Source of the DNA: an uncultured Sphingobacteriales bacterium
Lineage (GTDB): Bacteria; Bacteroidota; Bacteroidia; Chitinophagales; Chitinophagaceae
Direction of reading: 5' to 3'
Assembly: GCA_946887085.1 (NCBI GenBank)
Contig: CAMPKG010000008.1
Coordinates: 1-23,794, forward strand
Length of the DNA stretch: 23,794 bases
Positions within the stretch are counted from its first letter, which is position 1, and the number at the start of each line of letters is the position of its first letter. Below are positions 7,155-14,674 of the stretch, piece by piece. The notes below the pieces were generated by a model. The model did no database searches. It saw only the letters and a program-made list of their open reading frames with translations, and was not told where the DNA came from. Position numbers and translations under genes: made by a program.

Positions 7155-7412
7155 ATGGATACATTCAAAGGTGATATTGCGGGCAAGCAATTCTATTTCA
7201 AACCCCAGAAAGACGGCGTATCGTACGTGGTGGAGCCCTACAGGCAAACAGGTATGAAAAGCTTCAAACTGGTGCAGCGCGACCCGCAGCAGGTAGATGA
7301 CAAACAAAAACGCGAGTGGCAGATACCCGATACGGAGAACGTGACAGACGAGATCAGGGGTATGGAAGCACAGTTCAGCGATTCGGTACAGGAAAGGCGT
7401 AACACGCCTTAA
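7155..7412 (+). CDS. Small hypothetical cytosolic protein
   Basis: An 85-residue hydrophilic protein starting at ATG 7155. The first half looks beta-rich (FKGDIAGKQFYFKPQKDG, then VSYVVEPY and SFKLVQRD). The second half is charged and ends QFSDSVQERRNTP. There is no signal peptide, cysteine or membrane segment, and the family is not recognised. Codon use resembles the neighbours. It is followed on the same strand, after about 130 bases, by another small charged protein; both may be minor stress or housekeeping proteins, but nothing in the sequence states a role. Confidence 0.6.
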   Translation: MDTFKGDIAGKQFYFKPQKDGVSYVVEPYRQTGMKSFKLVQRDPQQVDDKQKREWQIPDTENVTDEIRGMEAQFSDSVQERRNTP

Positions 7413-7546
7413 ACGGCAGTCCCAAAAGAAGAGTTTCTCTTGCTGCGTGCCGGGTTGAAAAGGGCGCGGCGGGAGGAATTCTAATATTAAAAAAGCTATA
7501 AAGCTATTCCCACCTTGTGAATATGGCGCATTTAAACCTTACATTT

Positions 7547-7738
7547 ATGGGAATGCCAAAATCCAAACAAACCGGCGCTATGGATACGGAAACCCAGAAG
7601 AGTGCTGCAAAGCAGGCCGGCGAAAATAATGCCAAGGCGAAAAAATCGCTGGAGGACCGTATCGATGCACTGAACATCGACAAAAAAGAGCAGCTCAAAG
7701 CCAAGCGCGACGCAGGCAGGAATGTTGAAGACCTGTAG
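7547..7738 (+). CDS. Small Lys/Ala/Glu-rich helical protein
   Basis: A 63-residue, highly charged protein: MGMPKSKQTGAMDTETQ, then an Ala/Lys-rich helix (SAAKQAGENNAKAKKSLEDR) and IDALNIDKKEQLKAKRDAGRNVEDL. There is no membrane segment or cysteine. The frame stays open upstream to GTG 7517 and ATG 7523, but the AT-rich stretch TTAAACCTTACATTT just before 7547 looks more like promoter than coding sequence, so ATG 7547 or 7553 is preferred. The family is unknown; small lysine-rich proteins of this look can be nucleoid- or ribosome-associated, but that is speculation. It converges with recJ. Confidence 0.5.
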   Translation: MGMPKSKQTGAMDTETQKSAAKQAGENNAKAKKSLEDRIDALNIDKKEQLKAKRDAGRNVEDL

Positions 7739-7752
7739 GTTTAATTCTCTCA

Positions 7753-7789
7753 TGAGAGCGCTTCGCTAAGTTCGTTCCTCGCGATGGCG
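7753..7789. repeat. Right-arm remnant of family-1 palindromic repeat
   Basis: TGAGAGCGCTTCGCTAAG, then GTTCCTCGCGATGGCG, resembles the right arm of copy A (GTGAGATCGCTTCGTGCC, then TCGCGATGACG). It lies between the converging stops of the small charged protein (7738) and recJ (7804). No left arm is present. Confidence 0.45.
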
Positions 7790-7803
7790 TTTGGTAAATA
7801 AGT

Positions 7804-9513
7804 TTATTGCGCCGGCCGCACATCCAGCACCTTCATTTGCAATTTAGTGATGCCGTTGAATTCGTTCTCGTCGATGGTGTAGAGTACATCGAATTTTCCT
7901 TTCTGTACGATGTCGAATTTTTCAGCCAGGTTGAAGCCGATGCCATCTACCACCACACCACGTCCCTGTGTGAGAACGAATTTGATGTGCTGCTCTTTCA
8001 CTACCCGGCTGTGGCCCTGGTAGTCGGTAACGCCGCGTGTGAGGAACACGGGTTTCATATTGCCCGGCCCAAACGGTTCGAACTGGCGGATGATATTATG
8101 GAAGGGTTGCTTGATATCGCCGAGGTCTATTTCTGCATCTATTTCTATCTCCGGTATCAGCATGGCTTCGGTGATCTTGCCGGCCACCACCTGCTCAAAC
8201 CTGTCGATGAAAGCAGCAACGCGGTCAGGGTTGAGTGTCATGCCCGCGGCATAGAAGTGCCCCCCGTAGTTATCCAGCAGGTCGCGGCATTCGTGCACGG
8301 CTTCGTAAATATTAAACCCACTCACCGAGCGAGCGGAGCCCGTGACTTTATCGTTGCTCAGCGTTAGTACAATGGTCGGGCGGTAGTAATGGTCTATCAG
8401 CCTGCTGGCTACTATGCCTACTACTCCTTTGTGCCAGTGGCTCTGGTAGAGCACCGTGCTTTTGCGGGTGGTCATGGTGCTGTCGCCCTGTATCATGGCC
8501 AGTGCTTCTTCGGTGATGTTCTTATCCACCTCCTTACGGTCGAAGTTGTCGCTTTGCAGCGCCTCGGCCATAGCAATTATTTTCTCCGCATCGCTTTCTA
8601 TGAACAGGTCTACCGCTTTGCGGGCATCGTCCATACGCCCCGCAGCATTCACCCGCGGGCCAATAACAAACACCAAATCGCTGATAGAAAGTTTGCGGTT
8701 GACCGCGGCCAGTTCTTTCAGGGTCTTTATCCCCAGCGATGGGTTCTCATTCACCCGCTGCAGCCCGAAGTGCGCGAGGGTGCGGTTCTCACCATCAATA
8801 GGTACTATGTCGGCGGCTATGCTGGTGGCCACGAGGTCGAGATATTCGTAGGCATCTTCCATGGGTTTGCCCCATTTCATAGCCAGCGCGCATATCAGCT
8901 TAAAGCCAATGCCGCAGCCCGAAAGTTCTTTGTATGGATAATTACAATCGCTTTGCTTGGGATTGAGGATGGCCTTTGCAGGCGGCAGCACAGCATCGGG
9001 TGTGTGGTGGTCGCAAACGATTACATCAATGCCTAGCGATTGCGCATATTGTATCAGTTCCACGCTTTTGATACCGCAGTCGAGCGTTATGAGCAAGGTG
9101 TAACCGTTGGCATGCGCATGATCGATGCCGGCCTTGCTTACGCCATAGCCTTCGCGGTAGCGGTGCGGTATGTAGAAAGCGAGTTCGCCTTTGTAATTCT
9201 TCCTGAGAAAAGAATAAACGGTGGCCACAGCCGTGGTGCCGTCCACATCATAATCGCCATAGATCATGATGCGCTCATGCCATTCCATGGCTTCGGTAAT
9301 GCGGTCAACGGCGGCCTGCATGCCCTTCATCAGAAAAGGATCGTGCAGGTGCTCTAAAGCAGGACGGAAAAAATCTCTGGCGCTGTCAAACCCCGAAATG
9401 CCGCGTACGGCAAGTATCCTGCACAGTGCGGGGTGTATCCGCAGAGTTTCAGACAGTTGGGTGATGTATGATTCATCCGCCGGCTTAAGCGTCCAGCGTT
9501 TAGTTAGCGCCAT
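7804..9513 (-). CDS. recJ: Single-stranded-DNA-specific exonuclease RecJ
   Basis: A 569-residue DHH-family 5'-3' single-strand DNA exonuclease acting in recombination and mismatch/base-excision repair. The DHH domain shows YGDYDVDG (85-92), TLDCGI, DHH in CDHHTPD (168-170), SGCGIGFKL and GPRVNAAGRMDDA. The DHHA1 domain follows with KGVVGIVASRL, GSARSV and DNYGGHFYAAG, then a C-terminal OB-fold. Metal-binding aspartates and histidines look intact and the length is normal. The start is the ATG at 9513; the frame runs back to a TTG. That ATG lies inside the end of kmo (14-base overlap), implying translational coupling. The biological link to kynurenine metabolism is not obvious. Confidence 0.96.
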   Translation of the reverse strand: MALTKRWTLKPADESYITQLSETLRIHPALCRILAVRGISGFDSARDFFRPALEHLHDPFLMKGMQAAVDRITEAMEWHERIMIYGDYDVDGTTAVATVYSFLRKNYKGELAFYIPHRYREGYGVSKAGIDHAHANGYTLLITLDCGIKSVELIQYAQSLGIDVIVCDHHTPDAVLPPAKAILNPKQSDCNYPYKELSGCGIGFKLICALAMKWGKPMEDAYEYLDLVATSIAADIVPIDGENRTLAHFGLQRVNENPSLGIKTLKELAAVNRKLSISDLVFVIGPRVNAAGRMDDARKAVDLFIESDAEKIIAMAEALQSDNFDRKEVDKNITEEALAMIQGDSTMTTRKSTVLYQSHWHKGVVGIVASRLIDHYYRPTIVLTLSNDKVTGSARSVSGFNIYEAVHECRDLLDNYGGHFYAAGMTLNPDRVAAFIDRFEQVVAGKITEAMLIPEIEIDAEIDLGDIKQPFHNIIRQFEPFGPGNMKPVFLTRGVTDYQGHSRVVKEQHIKFVLTQGRGVVVDGIGFNLAEKFDIVQKGKFDVLYTIDENEFNGITKLQMKVLDVRPAQ

Positions 9514-10882
9514 TTCCGAAATCAAGTTGTTGTACCGACCGGTGATAGTTGTGCATCCATGCGTCTAGTTTGTTGCAAAACTGCTGTTGTTCGATGTTCT
9601 CGAAAAAATTTCCTTCGCTCATGATGTTTTGCAGCAACTGGTCCTGCGCATGTATGCAGCTCATTGCGGTATTATAGGGTGTATGGCTGAACGAGACCAT
9701 TTCATAAACTGATATGAAGCGGTCGGGGTAGCGTTTGCCCAGCTCTTTCTCGATCTTTTTGCGCTCGAGGAAGTGAGGGTCTGCTACTTTATCGCGCATC
9801 TCTACAAAGTTAAGGAGTGCGAGCTGCGCTACGGCATCGCCGTTCGGCTTTCTTTTTTGCTCATATGTCTTCAAAATCGTCGCCCAGTCCTCGCCATATA
9901 TATCCATCAGCGATGACAATACTGTGCAATCTTCAAAGCCCGCATTCATACCCTGCCCATAGAAAGGCACGATGGCATGCGCAGCATCGCCGATGAGCGC
10001 GCTCTTATCCTGGTAGTGCCAGGGGAAGATATGCGTGGTGATGAGCGATGAAGTAGGGTTGTTGAAGAAATCATCAAGCAGGGTTGGCATCATCGGCACT
10101 GCGTCGGGGAACTGCTCTTTGAAGAAAGCCAGCACTTCGTCCTTTGTCTTCAGTTTCTCAAAGCTCACCGGCCCTTCAAACGGGAAAAACAGCGTGCAGG
10201 TGAAAGTGCCGTCGGTATTCGGCAGCGCTATCATCATGAAATTCTTGCGCGGCCAGATGTGCAGGGCGTGCTGTTCCATCTGAATTTTCCCTGATGCATC
10301 GGGAGGTATGCTTAGTTCTTTATAGCCATGCTCCAGGTAGTGCTGCGATGCGTTGACACGCTCCATGGAAGCGTAACTGGCGCGCAGGGCGGAGAATGCG
10401 CCATCGGCGCCAAACAGTAGGTCTGCGTCAACAGTTACTTCCCCGCCATCGAGTTTTTCAAAAAAGAGGCGGTTATTGGCAACATCCACTTTGGTGCACC
10501 TGTGCTCAAATTGTATGGTCACACCCTCTTTTTCGGCGAGGGTCATGAGTTTTTTATTCAACTCGCCGCGGCTAACGGAGTAGATGGCCTCGTTGTTCCT
10601 GCCATATTGTTGGAAGGCGCTACTGCCATCGGCCTGGTGCAGGTAACGCCCGTACATGGGTATGGCAATGCTCTCCAGGTCGGTACGGAGGCCGGCGAGG
10701 TCGAGGGCTTTCCATCCGCGGGCGCTCATGGCCAGGTTTATGGAACGGCCAGCTGCTATCGTATTGCTGCGCATATCAGGGCGGCGCTCGTAGATGGTCA
10801 CTTCATAACCGCGTTTGCGGAGGATGATAGCCAGTAAGGAGCCTACAAGGCCTGCGCCTAATATGGTAACAGAACGAGCCAT
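9500..10882 (-). CDS. kmo: Kynurenine 3-monooxygenase
   Basis: A 460-residue FAD-dependent aromatic hydroxylase converting L-kynurenine to 3-hydroxykynurenine with NADPH and O2, in the kynurenine route of tryptophan breakdown or de novo NAD synthesis. Visible are the dinucleotide motif GAGLVG (9-14), Glu32 for the ribose, GRSINLAMSARG (45-56), the DG motif LLFGADGAFSALR (156-167) and GDAAHAIVPFYGQGMNAG (298-315). Arg79 and Tyr93 have the same 14-residue spacing as the substrate-binding Arg/Tyr pair of known KMOs (inference by spacing). The C-terminal segment about 380-455 fits the family. The start is the ATG at 10882; the longer frame begins with TTG. Other kynurenine-pathway genes are not in this window. 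It is first in a two-gene unit with recJ. Confidence 0.95.
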   Translation of the reverse strand: MARSVTILGAGLVGSLLAIILRKRGYEVTIYERRPDMRSNTIAAGRSINLAMSARGWKALDLAGLRTDLESIAIPMYGRYLHQADGSSAFQQYGRNNEAIYSVSRGELNKKLMTLAEKEGVTIQFEHRCTKVDVANNRLFFEKLDGGEVTVDADLLFGADGAFSALRASYASMERVNASQHYLEHGYKELSIPPDASGKIQMEQHALHIWPRKNFMMIALPNTDGTFTCTLFFPFEGPVSFEKLKTKDEVLAFFKEQFPDAVPMMPTLLDDFFNNPTSSLITTHIFPWHYQDKSALIGDAAHAIVPFYGQGMNAGFEDCTVLSSLMDIYGEDWATILKTYEQKRKPNGDAVAQLALLNFVEMRDKVADPHFLERKKIEKELGKRYPDRFISVYEMVSFSHTPYNTAMSCIHAQDQLLQNIMSEGNFFENIEQQQFCNKLDAWMHNYHRSVQQLDFGNGAN

Positions 10883-10913
10883 GATTTGAATTTGGGGCAA
10901 AATAACGAATAAT

Positions 10914-11034
10914 GTCTCAATGGCTCAATTGCGTAATTTCTCAATTATAATTGCTCAATTACTCAATGGCTCGATGGCTCAATTGTTTTTCGATTCAAAT
11001 TTCGCTGAGAAATTGAGTCATTGACCAATTAAAC
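10914..11034. repeat. Cluster of CTCAAT / ATTGAG short repeats between kmo and lepB
   Basis: The hexamer CTCAAT occurs six times within 10916-10983, in contexts such as GGCTCAATTG, TTCTCAATTA and TACTCAATGG. Inverted ATTGAG and near-matches (TCATTGACCAATT) follow up to 11034. Spacing is irregular, so this is not a CRISPR or clean tandem array. The cluster lies between divergent genes, where it could affect promoters or fold into a weak hairpin. Confidence 0.6.
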
Positions 11035-11095
11035 CGAAGATTGTTAAAAAACCTACATATTAGATATAAAGCCCGCAAAATGCCCCCCGTTTTGT

Positions 11096-11103
11096 TAGAT
11101 TTG
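11096..11103 (+). promoter_or_regulatory. Possible Bacteroidota -7 box of lepB
   Basis: TAGATTTG matches the TAnnTTTG consensus exactly and ends 20 bases before the lepB ATG. No good TTTG/TTG box is found about 19 bases further upstream, so only half of the promoter is supported. Confidence 0.4.
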
Positions 11104-11123
11104 CTGCCTTATAAGATTATTAC

Positions 11124-12356
11124 ATGCGATTAGCATTCTGGAACAAAAAACGTTCGACCACCACTACCACTACAACTACTGAGGTAAAGAAGAAAAAGAA
11201 GAAATCCGTAGGCCGTGAGTGGCTGGATGCCGCTATTTTCGCCATAGTGGCCGCTACCATCATCCGTACATTTTTTGTTGAAGCATATACCATACCGACA
11301 GGCTCTATGGAAGGCAGCCTGCTGATAAACGATTACCTGTTCGTGAGCAAAGTGGCCTATGGCCCGCGTGTGCCTATGACCCCCCTGGCAGTGCCGCTGG
11401 TGCATAATACCATGCCCATAACAGGTGGCAAATCTTATACCGAAGCAGTACAATGGAAATATAAAAGACTTCCGGGTTTTGGTGATGTGAAAAGGAATGA
11501 TGTGGTGGTGTTCAACTATCCCGCCGGCGACACAGTGGCCCTGGAGGTACAGCAGGAAGTGGATTATTATACACTGGTGCGCGCTTATGGCCGTGAAAAT
11601 GTACATGCCAGCTATACCATCATGACGCGCCCTGTCGATAAAAAGGAAAACTATATCAAACGCTGCGTGGGTGTTCCGGGAGATAAGCTGGAAATACGGA
11701 ATGGCGTAGTTTATGTAAACGGCAAGCAGGGCGATGGTTTCCCGCATATGCAAACGTCATACATCGTGCGTACCAATGGCCAGCCAATACCGGCGGACAT
11801 ACTGGATGATTACAATATAGACCAGCCACAGATGGCCGGCAATGGTGTTTATCTCTATACACTCGAACAATCAGAGCTGGATATCATCCGCAAGCAACCA
11901 CAGGTTACCGGCATAGAATCCTACACATATAAAGCGGGCGAAATGTCGCCAAGCCCTGCCGAGTGGGTATACCCGCACGACAGCGCCAACTTCAAATGGA
12001 ACCGCGACAACTACGGGCCGATAACTATACCGAAAAAGGGTGCGAGCGTGACGCTTACTCCGCAAAATATCTCCCTGTACCGCCGTATCATTGCCAACTA
12101 CGAAGGAAATAGTTTTGAAGAGCGCAACGGACAGTTCATCATCAACGGCCAACCAGCCAATAGTTACACTTTTAAAATGGACTATTACTGGATGATGGGC
12201 GACAACCGGCACAATTCAGCCGACTCGCGTTACTGGGGCTTTGTGCCGGAAGATCATGTGGTTGGCAAGGCATCGTTCGTTTGGTTGAGCTATGGTGATG
12301 ATGGCATACGTTGGAGAAGGCTGTTTCGCGGTGTTTCTTCACTGGTCAATAAATAG
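11124..12356 (+). CDS. lepB: Signal peptidase I
   Basis: A 410-residue inner-membrane serine protease that removes signal peptides from exported proteins. After a short cytosolic tail comes one membrane helix (about 33-52), then the catalytic serine in IPTGSMEGSL (Ser61), KRNDVVVFNYP (box C region), the general base in YIKRCVGVPGD (Lys179) and the late box MMGDNRHNSADSRYWG. The Ser/Lys dyad is intact. The segment between Lys179 and the late box is long, giving a protein well above E. coli LepB length; enlarged forms are usual in Bacteroidota. The tail before the helix has eight consecutive threonines (12-19) and six lysines (22-27). The cytochrome gene begins two bases after the stop. Confidence 0.96.
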   Translation: MRLAFWNKKRSTTTTTTTTEVKKKKKKSVGREWLDAAIFAIVAATIIRTFFVEAYTIPTGSMEGSLLINDYLFVSKVAYGPRVPMTPLAVPLVHNTMPITGGKSYTEAVQWKYKRLPGFGDVKRNDVVVFNYPAGDTVALEVQQEVDYYTLVRAYGRENVHASYTIMTRPVDKKENYIKRCVGVPGDKLEIRNGVVYVNGKQGDGFPHMQTSYIVRTNGQPIPADILDDYNIDQPQMAGNGVYLYTLEQSELDIIRKQPQVTGIESYTYKAGEMSPSPAEWVYPHDSANFKWNRDNYGPITIPKKGASVTLTPQNISLYRRIIANYEGNSFEERNGQFIINGQPANSYTFKMDYYWMMGDNRHNSADSRYWGFVPEDHVVGKASFVWLSYGDDGIRWRRLFRGVSSLVNK

Positions 12357-12358
12357 AT

Positions 12359-12745
12359 ATGAAGCAAGGACTCGTTTTGGCATTTGTTATACTATTGGCG
12401 GCTTGCGGTACCGAAAGCAGTACCCAAAGCACGGAGACAACTGTCGGCTCAGAACCTCCGATGCCGCCCGGCAAGAAAACATTCATCAACAACTGCGTGC
12501 AGTGCCACAACCTGAAGACCGACAAGATCGGTCCGAAACTGGAAGGCTCATTCGCCAACTGGAATAATGATACTGCACGCTACGTAGCCTTTATTCGCAA
12601 CTCCCAGGAGGTCATCAAAGCGGGCGATCCCCGCGCTGTCGAGGTGTATGAAAAATGGGGTAAACAACTGATGACACCTATGCCACATCTTACCGATGGT
12701 GACATCCACGAACTTTTAGATTATATCAATAAAGGGACAGAATAA
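12359..12745 (+). CDS. Small lipoprotein c-type cytochrome
   Basis: A 128-residue protein with lipobox LAAC (Cys16), a Ser/Thr-rich linker (17-32) and a monohaem cytochrome c domain. Haem attachment is CVQCH (Cys46, Cys49, His50); the probable sixth ligand is a methionine in LMTPMPHL (Met105 or Met108). It is probably anchored to a membrane outside the cytoplasm and carries electrons; the partner is unknown. IGPKLEGSFANW resembles small class I cytochromes fused to or associated with oxidases. The start lies two bases after lepB, so the two are surely cotranscribed, although lepB has no special link to cytochromes beyond general export. A strong terminator follows the stop. Confidence 0.9.
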   Translation: MKQGLVLAFVILLAACGTESSTQSTETTVGSEPPMPPGKKTFINNCVQCHNLKTDKIGPKLEGSFANWNNDTARYVAFIRNSQEVIKAGDPRAVEVYEKWGKQLMTPMPHLTDGDIHELLDYINKGTE

Positions 12746-12776
12746 AAAAAGGGAAAGCGGTCAGCTTTCCCTTTTT
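12746..12776. terminator. Strong bidirectional intrinsic terminator
   Basis: AAAAAGGGAAAGC (12746-12758), loop GGTCA and GCTTTCCCTTTTT (12764-12776) form a perfect 13-bp stem with A and T runs at its ends. It therefore works as an intrinsic terminator in both directions. It serves the lepB-cytochrome unit from the left and the convergent beta-barrel gene from the right. Confidence 0.92.
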
Positions 12777-12778
12777 AC

Positions 12779-13435
12779 TTAGCTTTCTTTCGACTCCTGT
12801 TTTCGTTTCAGGATGTTGAAATTGTATCCGAAATTGACATTAAGGTTATACTGCGTAAAAGCATCTTTCCCAAAATAATTGCGGCTGCTGCCTGATACGC
12901 CAACATTCATCCTGTTTTTGAACAATAGGTAATTGTATCCGATCTCGTATTTGAAGCCGAAGTAATTTGCTTTACGGAGTTCAGTTAACTCTAATTTGTC
13001 GGGATATCCAGGTTGTTGATAAATACTAGTGATTACCAAATTCTCGCCCACACAATTTGATATTCCTACATCGCCAAAAAATTCATGCTTTTCTATTTTT
13101 CGGCTATATACACCAGAAATATCCAGCATCTTATAGTTATGTCTGGTGTCAATCCACGGTTTTTTATTTACAACGGTAATTTCGAATGGCTCCGAAATAC
13201 CTGAGCCGAAAGGATCGATCCATTGTTGATAGCCAATTTTTATTCCTAAGTTGTTGCATAGGTTATGCGTGATCGAAGTCCCCATGCTTTTTATCGGGCG
13301 GGTGAAGCCTTGATAATAAAAAGAAGGAGAAAAGAAATTAGCGGCCTGAAGTGACAATCTCGAATCGTATTGCGCAAAACCATGAAGTGGCAAATACAAA
13401 ATTGTTAGAGTTATCAGGATGATTGGACGGGTCAT
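12779..13435 (-). CDS. Outer-membrane beta-barrel-like protein, unknown function
   Basis: A 218-residue exported protein. Residues 1-21 form a signal peptide (hydrophobic core, cleavage probably after GFA before QYDSRLSLQ). The rest alternates polar and aromatic residues in strand-length blocks (KIGYQQWIDPFGSG, NYFGFKYEIGYNYLLFKN, MNVGVSGSSRNYFG, YNLNVNFGYNFNIL), typical of an 8- to 10-strand barrel. A charged tail (KRKQESKES) ends it. No enzymatic motif is visible and the family is not recognised. It is a single gene, starting at ATG 13435 and convergent to the cytochrome gene. TAAATTTA a few bases upstream of the ATG is a one-mismatch -7 box. Confidence 0.75.
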   Translation of the reverse strand: MTRPIILITLTILYLPLHGFAQYDSRLSLQAANFFSPSFYYQGFTRPIKSMGTSITHNLCNNLGIKIGYQQWIDPFGSGISEPFEITVVNKKPWIDTRHNYKMLDISGVYSRKIEKHEFFGDVGISNCVGENLVITSIYQQPGYPDKLELTELRKANYFGFKYEIGYNYLLFKNRMNVGVSGSSRNYFGKDAFTQYNLNVNFGYNFNILKRKQESKES

Positions 13436-13532
13436 ACTGTAAATTTATAGTTTTTTGTCATTCGACCTTGAGGAGGGTGTCACTGACTGTATAGATAAAA
13501 GCTTAAACTGAGGTTAAAAGCCGATTGTTCCT

Positions 13533-13540
13533 TATTTTTG
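13533..13540 (+). promoter_or_regulatory. Possible -7 box of the pigment-type operon
   Basis: TATTTTTG matches TAnnTTTG exactly. It lies 7 bases before the GTG at 13548 and 19 bases before the ATG at 13560. If it is the true box, the ATG is the more plausible start codon. No clear -33 TTG box is seen at the usual distance. Confidence 0.4.
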
Positions 13541-13547
13541 GAGCTTA

Positions 13548-14651
13548 GTGTTTAACAATATGGTAAAGACCGCGGCGGCAAAGGCCAGCCTTTTTTCAAC
13601 AGACAAAAAACCGGCACTGGATGCCATATCAATGGCCCAGTTCATTGCTTTCGCCCCTTATGTGTTCCAGGCTTCGGTGATATTGCGCGATAGCAACATC
13701 CTCAAATTGATACAGGATAAGCGCGAAGAGGGCGCCACCATCGACGAGCTTTCTGAGAAAGTGGGACTTTCGATATACGCTGTGCGTGTGTTGCTGGAAG
13801 CTGGTTTGGGCATAGGCCTTGTGTTTCGTAATAAAGACCGTTATTTCCTGGCTAAAACAGGCCATTTCTTCCTCAACGATGCCATGACCCGCATCAATAC
13901 CGACTTCATGCGCGATGTGTGTTATGATGGCGCACAGGACCTGTATACAGCTTTAAAAGAAGGCCGTCCGGCAGGTCTTCGTCACCTTGGTAACTGGGAA
14001 ACTATTTACCAGGGGCTGTCGATCATGCCAGAGCCTGCTAAAAAGAGCTGGTTCGATTTCGACCACTACTATTCTGACAACGCCTTTCCTATAGCCATGC
14101 CGCTGATATTTGAGCATAAGCCAAAGCGTGTGATGGATGTGGGCGCCAATACAGGTAAGTTCAGTTTGTCTTGCCTGGAGTACAGCAATGAGATAGAAGT
14201 GGGCCTTGTTGACCTGCCGGTGCAGCTGAATGTGGCGCGTAAGAATATCGAAGATGCAGGTTACAGCGACCGTGTACAATTCCATGAGCGGGATGTGCTC
14301 GATCAGAATTCCGATCTGCCCGAAGGTTATGATATCATCTGGATGAGCCAGTTCCTCGATTGCTTTGCCGAGCACCAGGTGATCTCTATACTGAACAAAT
14401 GCCACAAAGCACTTGGGCCGAATGGCCGGGTGTTCGTCAACGAAACTTTCTGGGACCGCCAGCGTTTTGAAGCGTCAGCCTTCAGCCTGCAAATGACATC
14501 GTTATACTTCACAACCATGGCCAATGGTAACAGCCAGATGTATGCGTTTGAATTGTTCTCGAAGCTGATAGACCAGGCAGGTTTTGAAGTGGTAAAGGTT
14601 ACAGATAATGTAGGCCTCAGCCACACCATTCTTGAATTGCGTAAAAAATAA
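13548..14651 (+). CDS. SAM-dependent methyltransferase of a flexirubin/aryl-polyene-type cluster
   Basis: Up to 367 residues. An N-terminal winged-helix/dimerisation region (about 25-110, with TIDELSEKVGLSIYAVRVLLEAG) precedes a class I methyltransferase fold: motif I VMDVGANTGKF (195-205), acidic VGLVDLP, RDVLD, then WMSQFLDCFAEHQVISIL and VFVNETFWD. This is the layout of ring O-methyltransferases. However, the catalytic-base position (His in LHDW of plant and polyketide O-methyltransferases) reads FLDC, so oxygen methylation by that mechanism is doubtful. Flexirubins carry a C-methyl on the phenyl ring, so ring C-methylation is a reasonable alternative (inference). Start: GTG 13548 (GGAG five bases upstream) or ATG 13560. 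It is the first gene of the operon; the halogenase follows after 23 bases. Confidence 0.85.
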   Translation: MFNNMVKTAAAKASLFSTDKKPALDAISMAQFIAFAPYVFQASVILRDSNILKLIQDKREEGATIDELSEKVGLSIYAVRVLLEAGLGIGLVFRNKDRYFLAKTGHFFLNDAMTRINTDFMRDVCYDGAQDLYTALKEGRPAGLRHLGNWETIYQGLSIMPEPAKKSWFDFDHYYSDNAFPIAMPLIFEHKPKRVMDVGANTGKFSLSCLEYSNEIEVGLVDLPVQLNVARKNIEDAGYSDRVQFHERDVLDQNSDLPEGYDIIWMSQFLDCFAEHQVISILNKCHKALGPNGRVFVNETFWDRQRFEASAFSLQMTSLYFTTMANGNSQMYAFELFSKLIDQAGFEVVKVTDNVGLSHTILELRKK

Positions 14652-14674
14652 TTTCAGACCCAGAGAGCACTTAT

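Noticed and set aside
7807..9357. Several long forward frames opposite recJ
   Set aside because: recJ has all family motifs on the other strand; these frames are shadows created by its codon use.
10914..11034. CRISPR array
   Set aside because: Repeats are only 6-10 bases with irregular spacing, and no cas genes are present.
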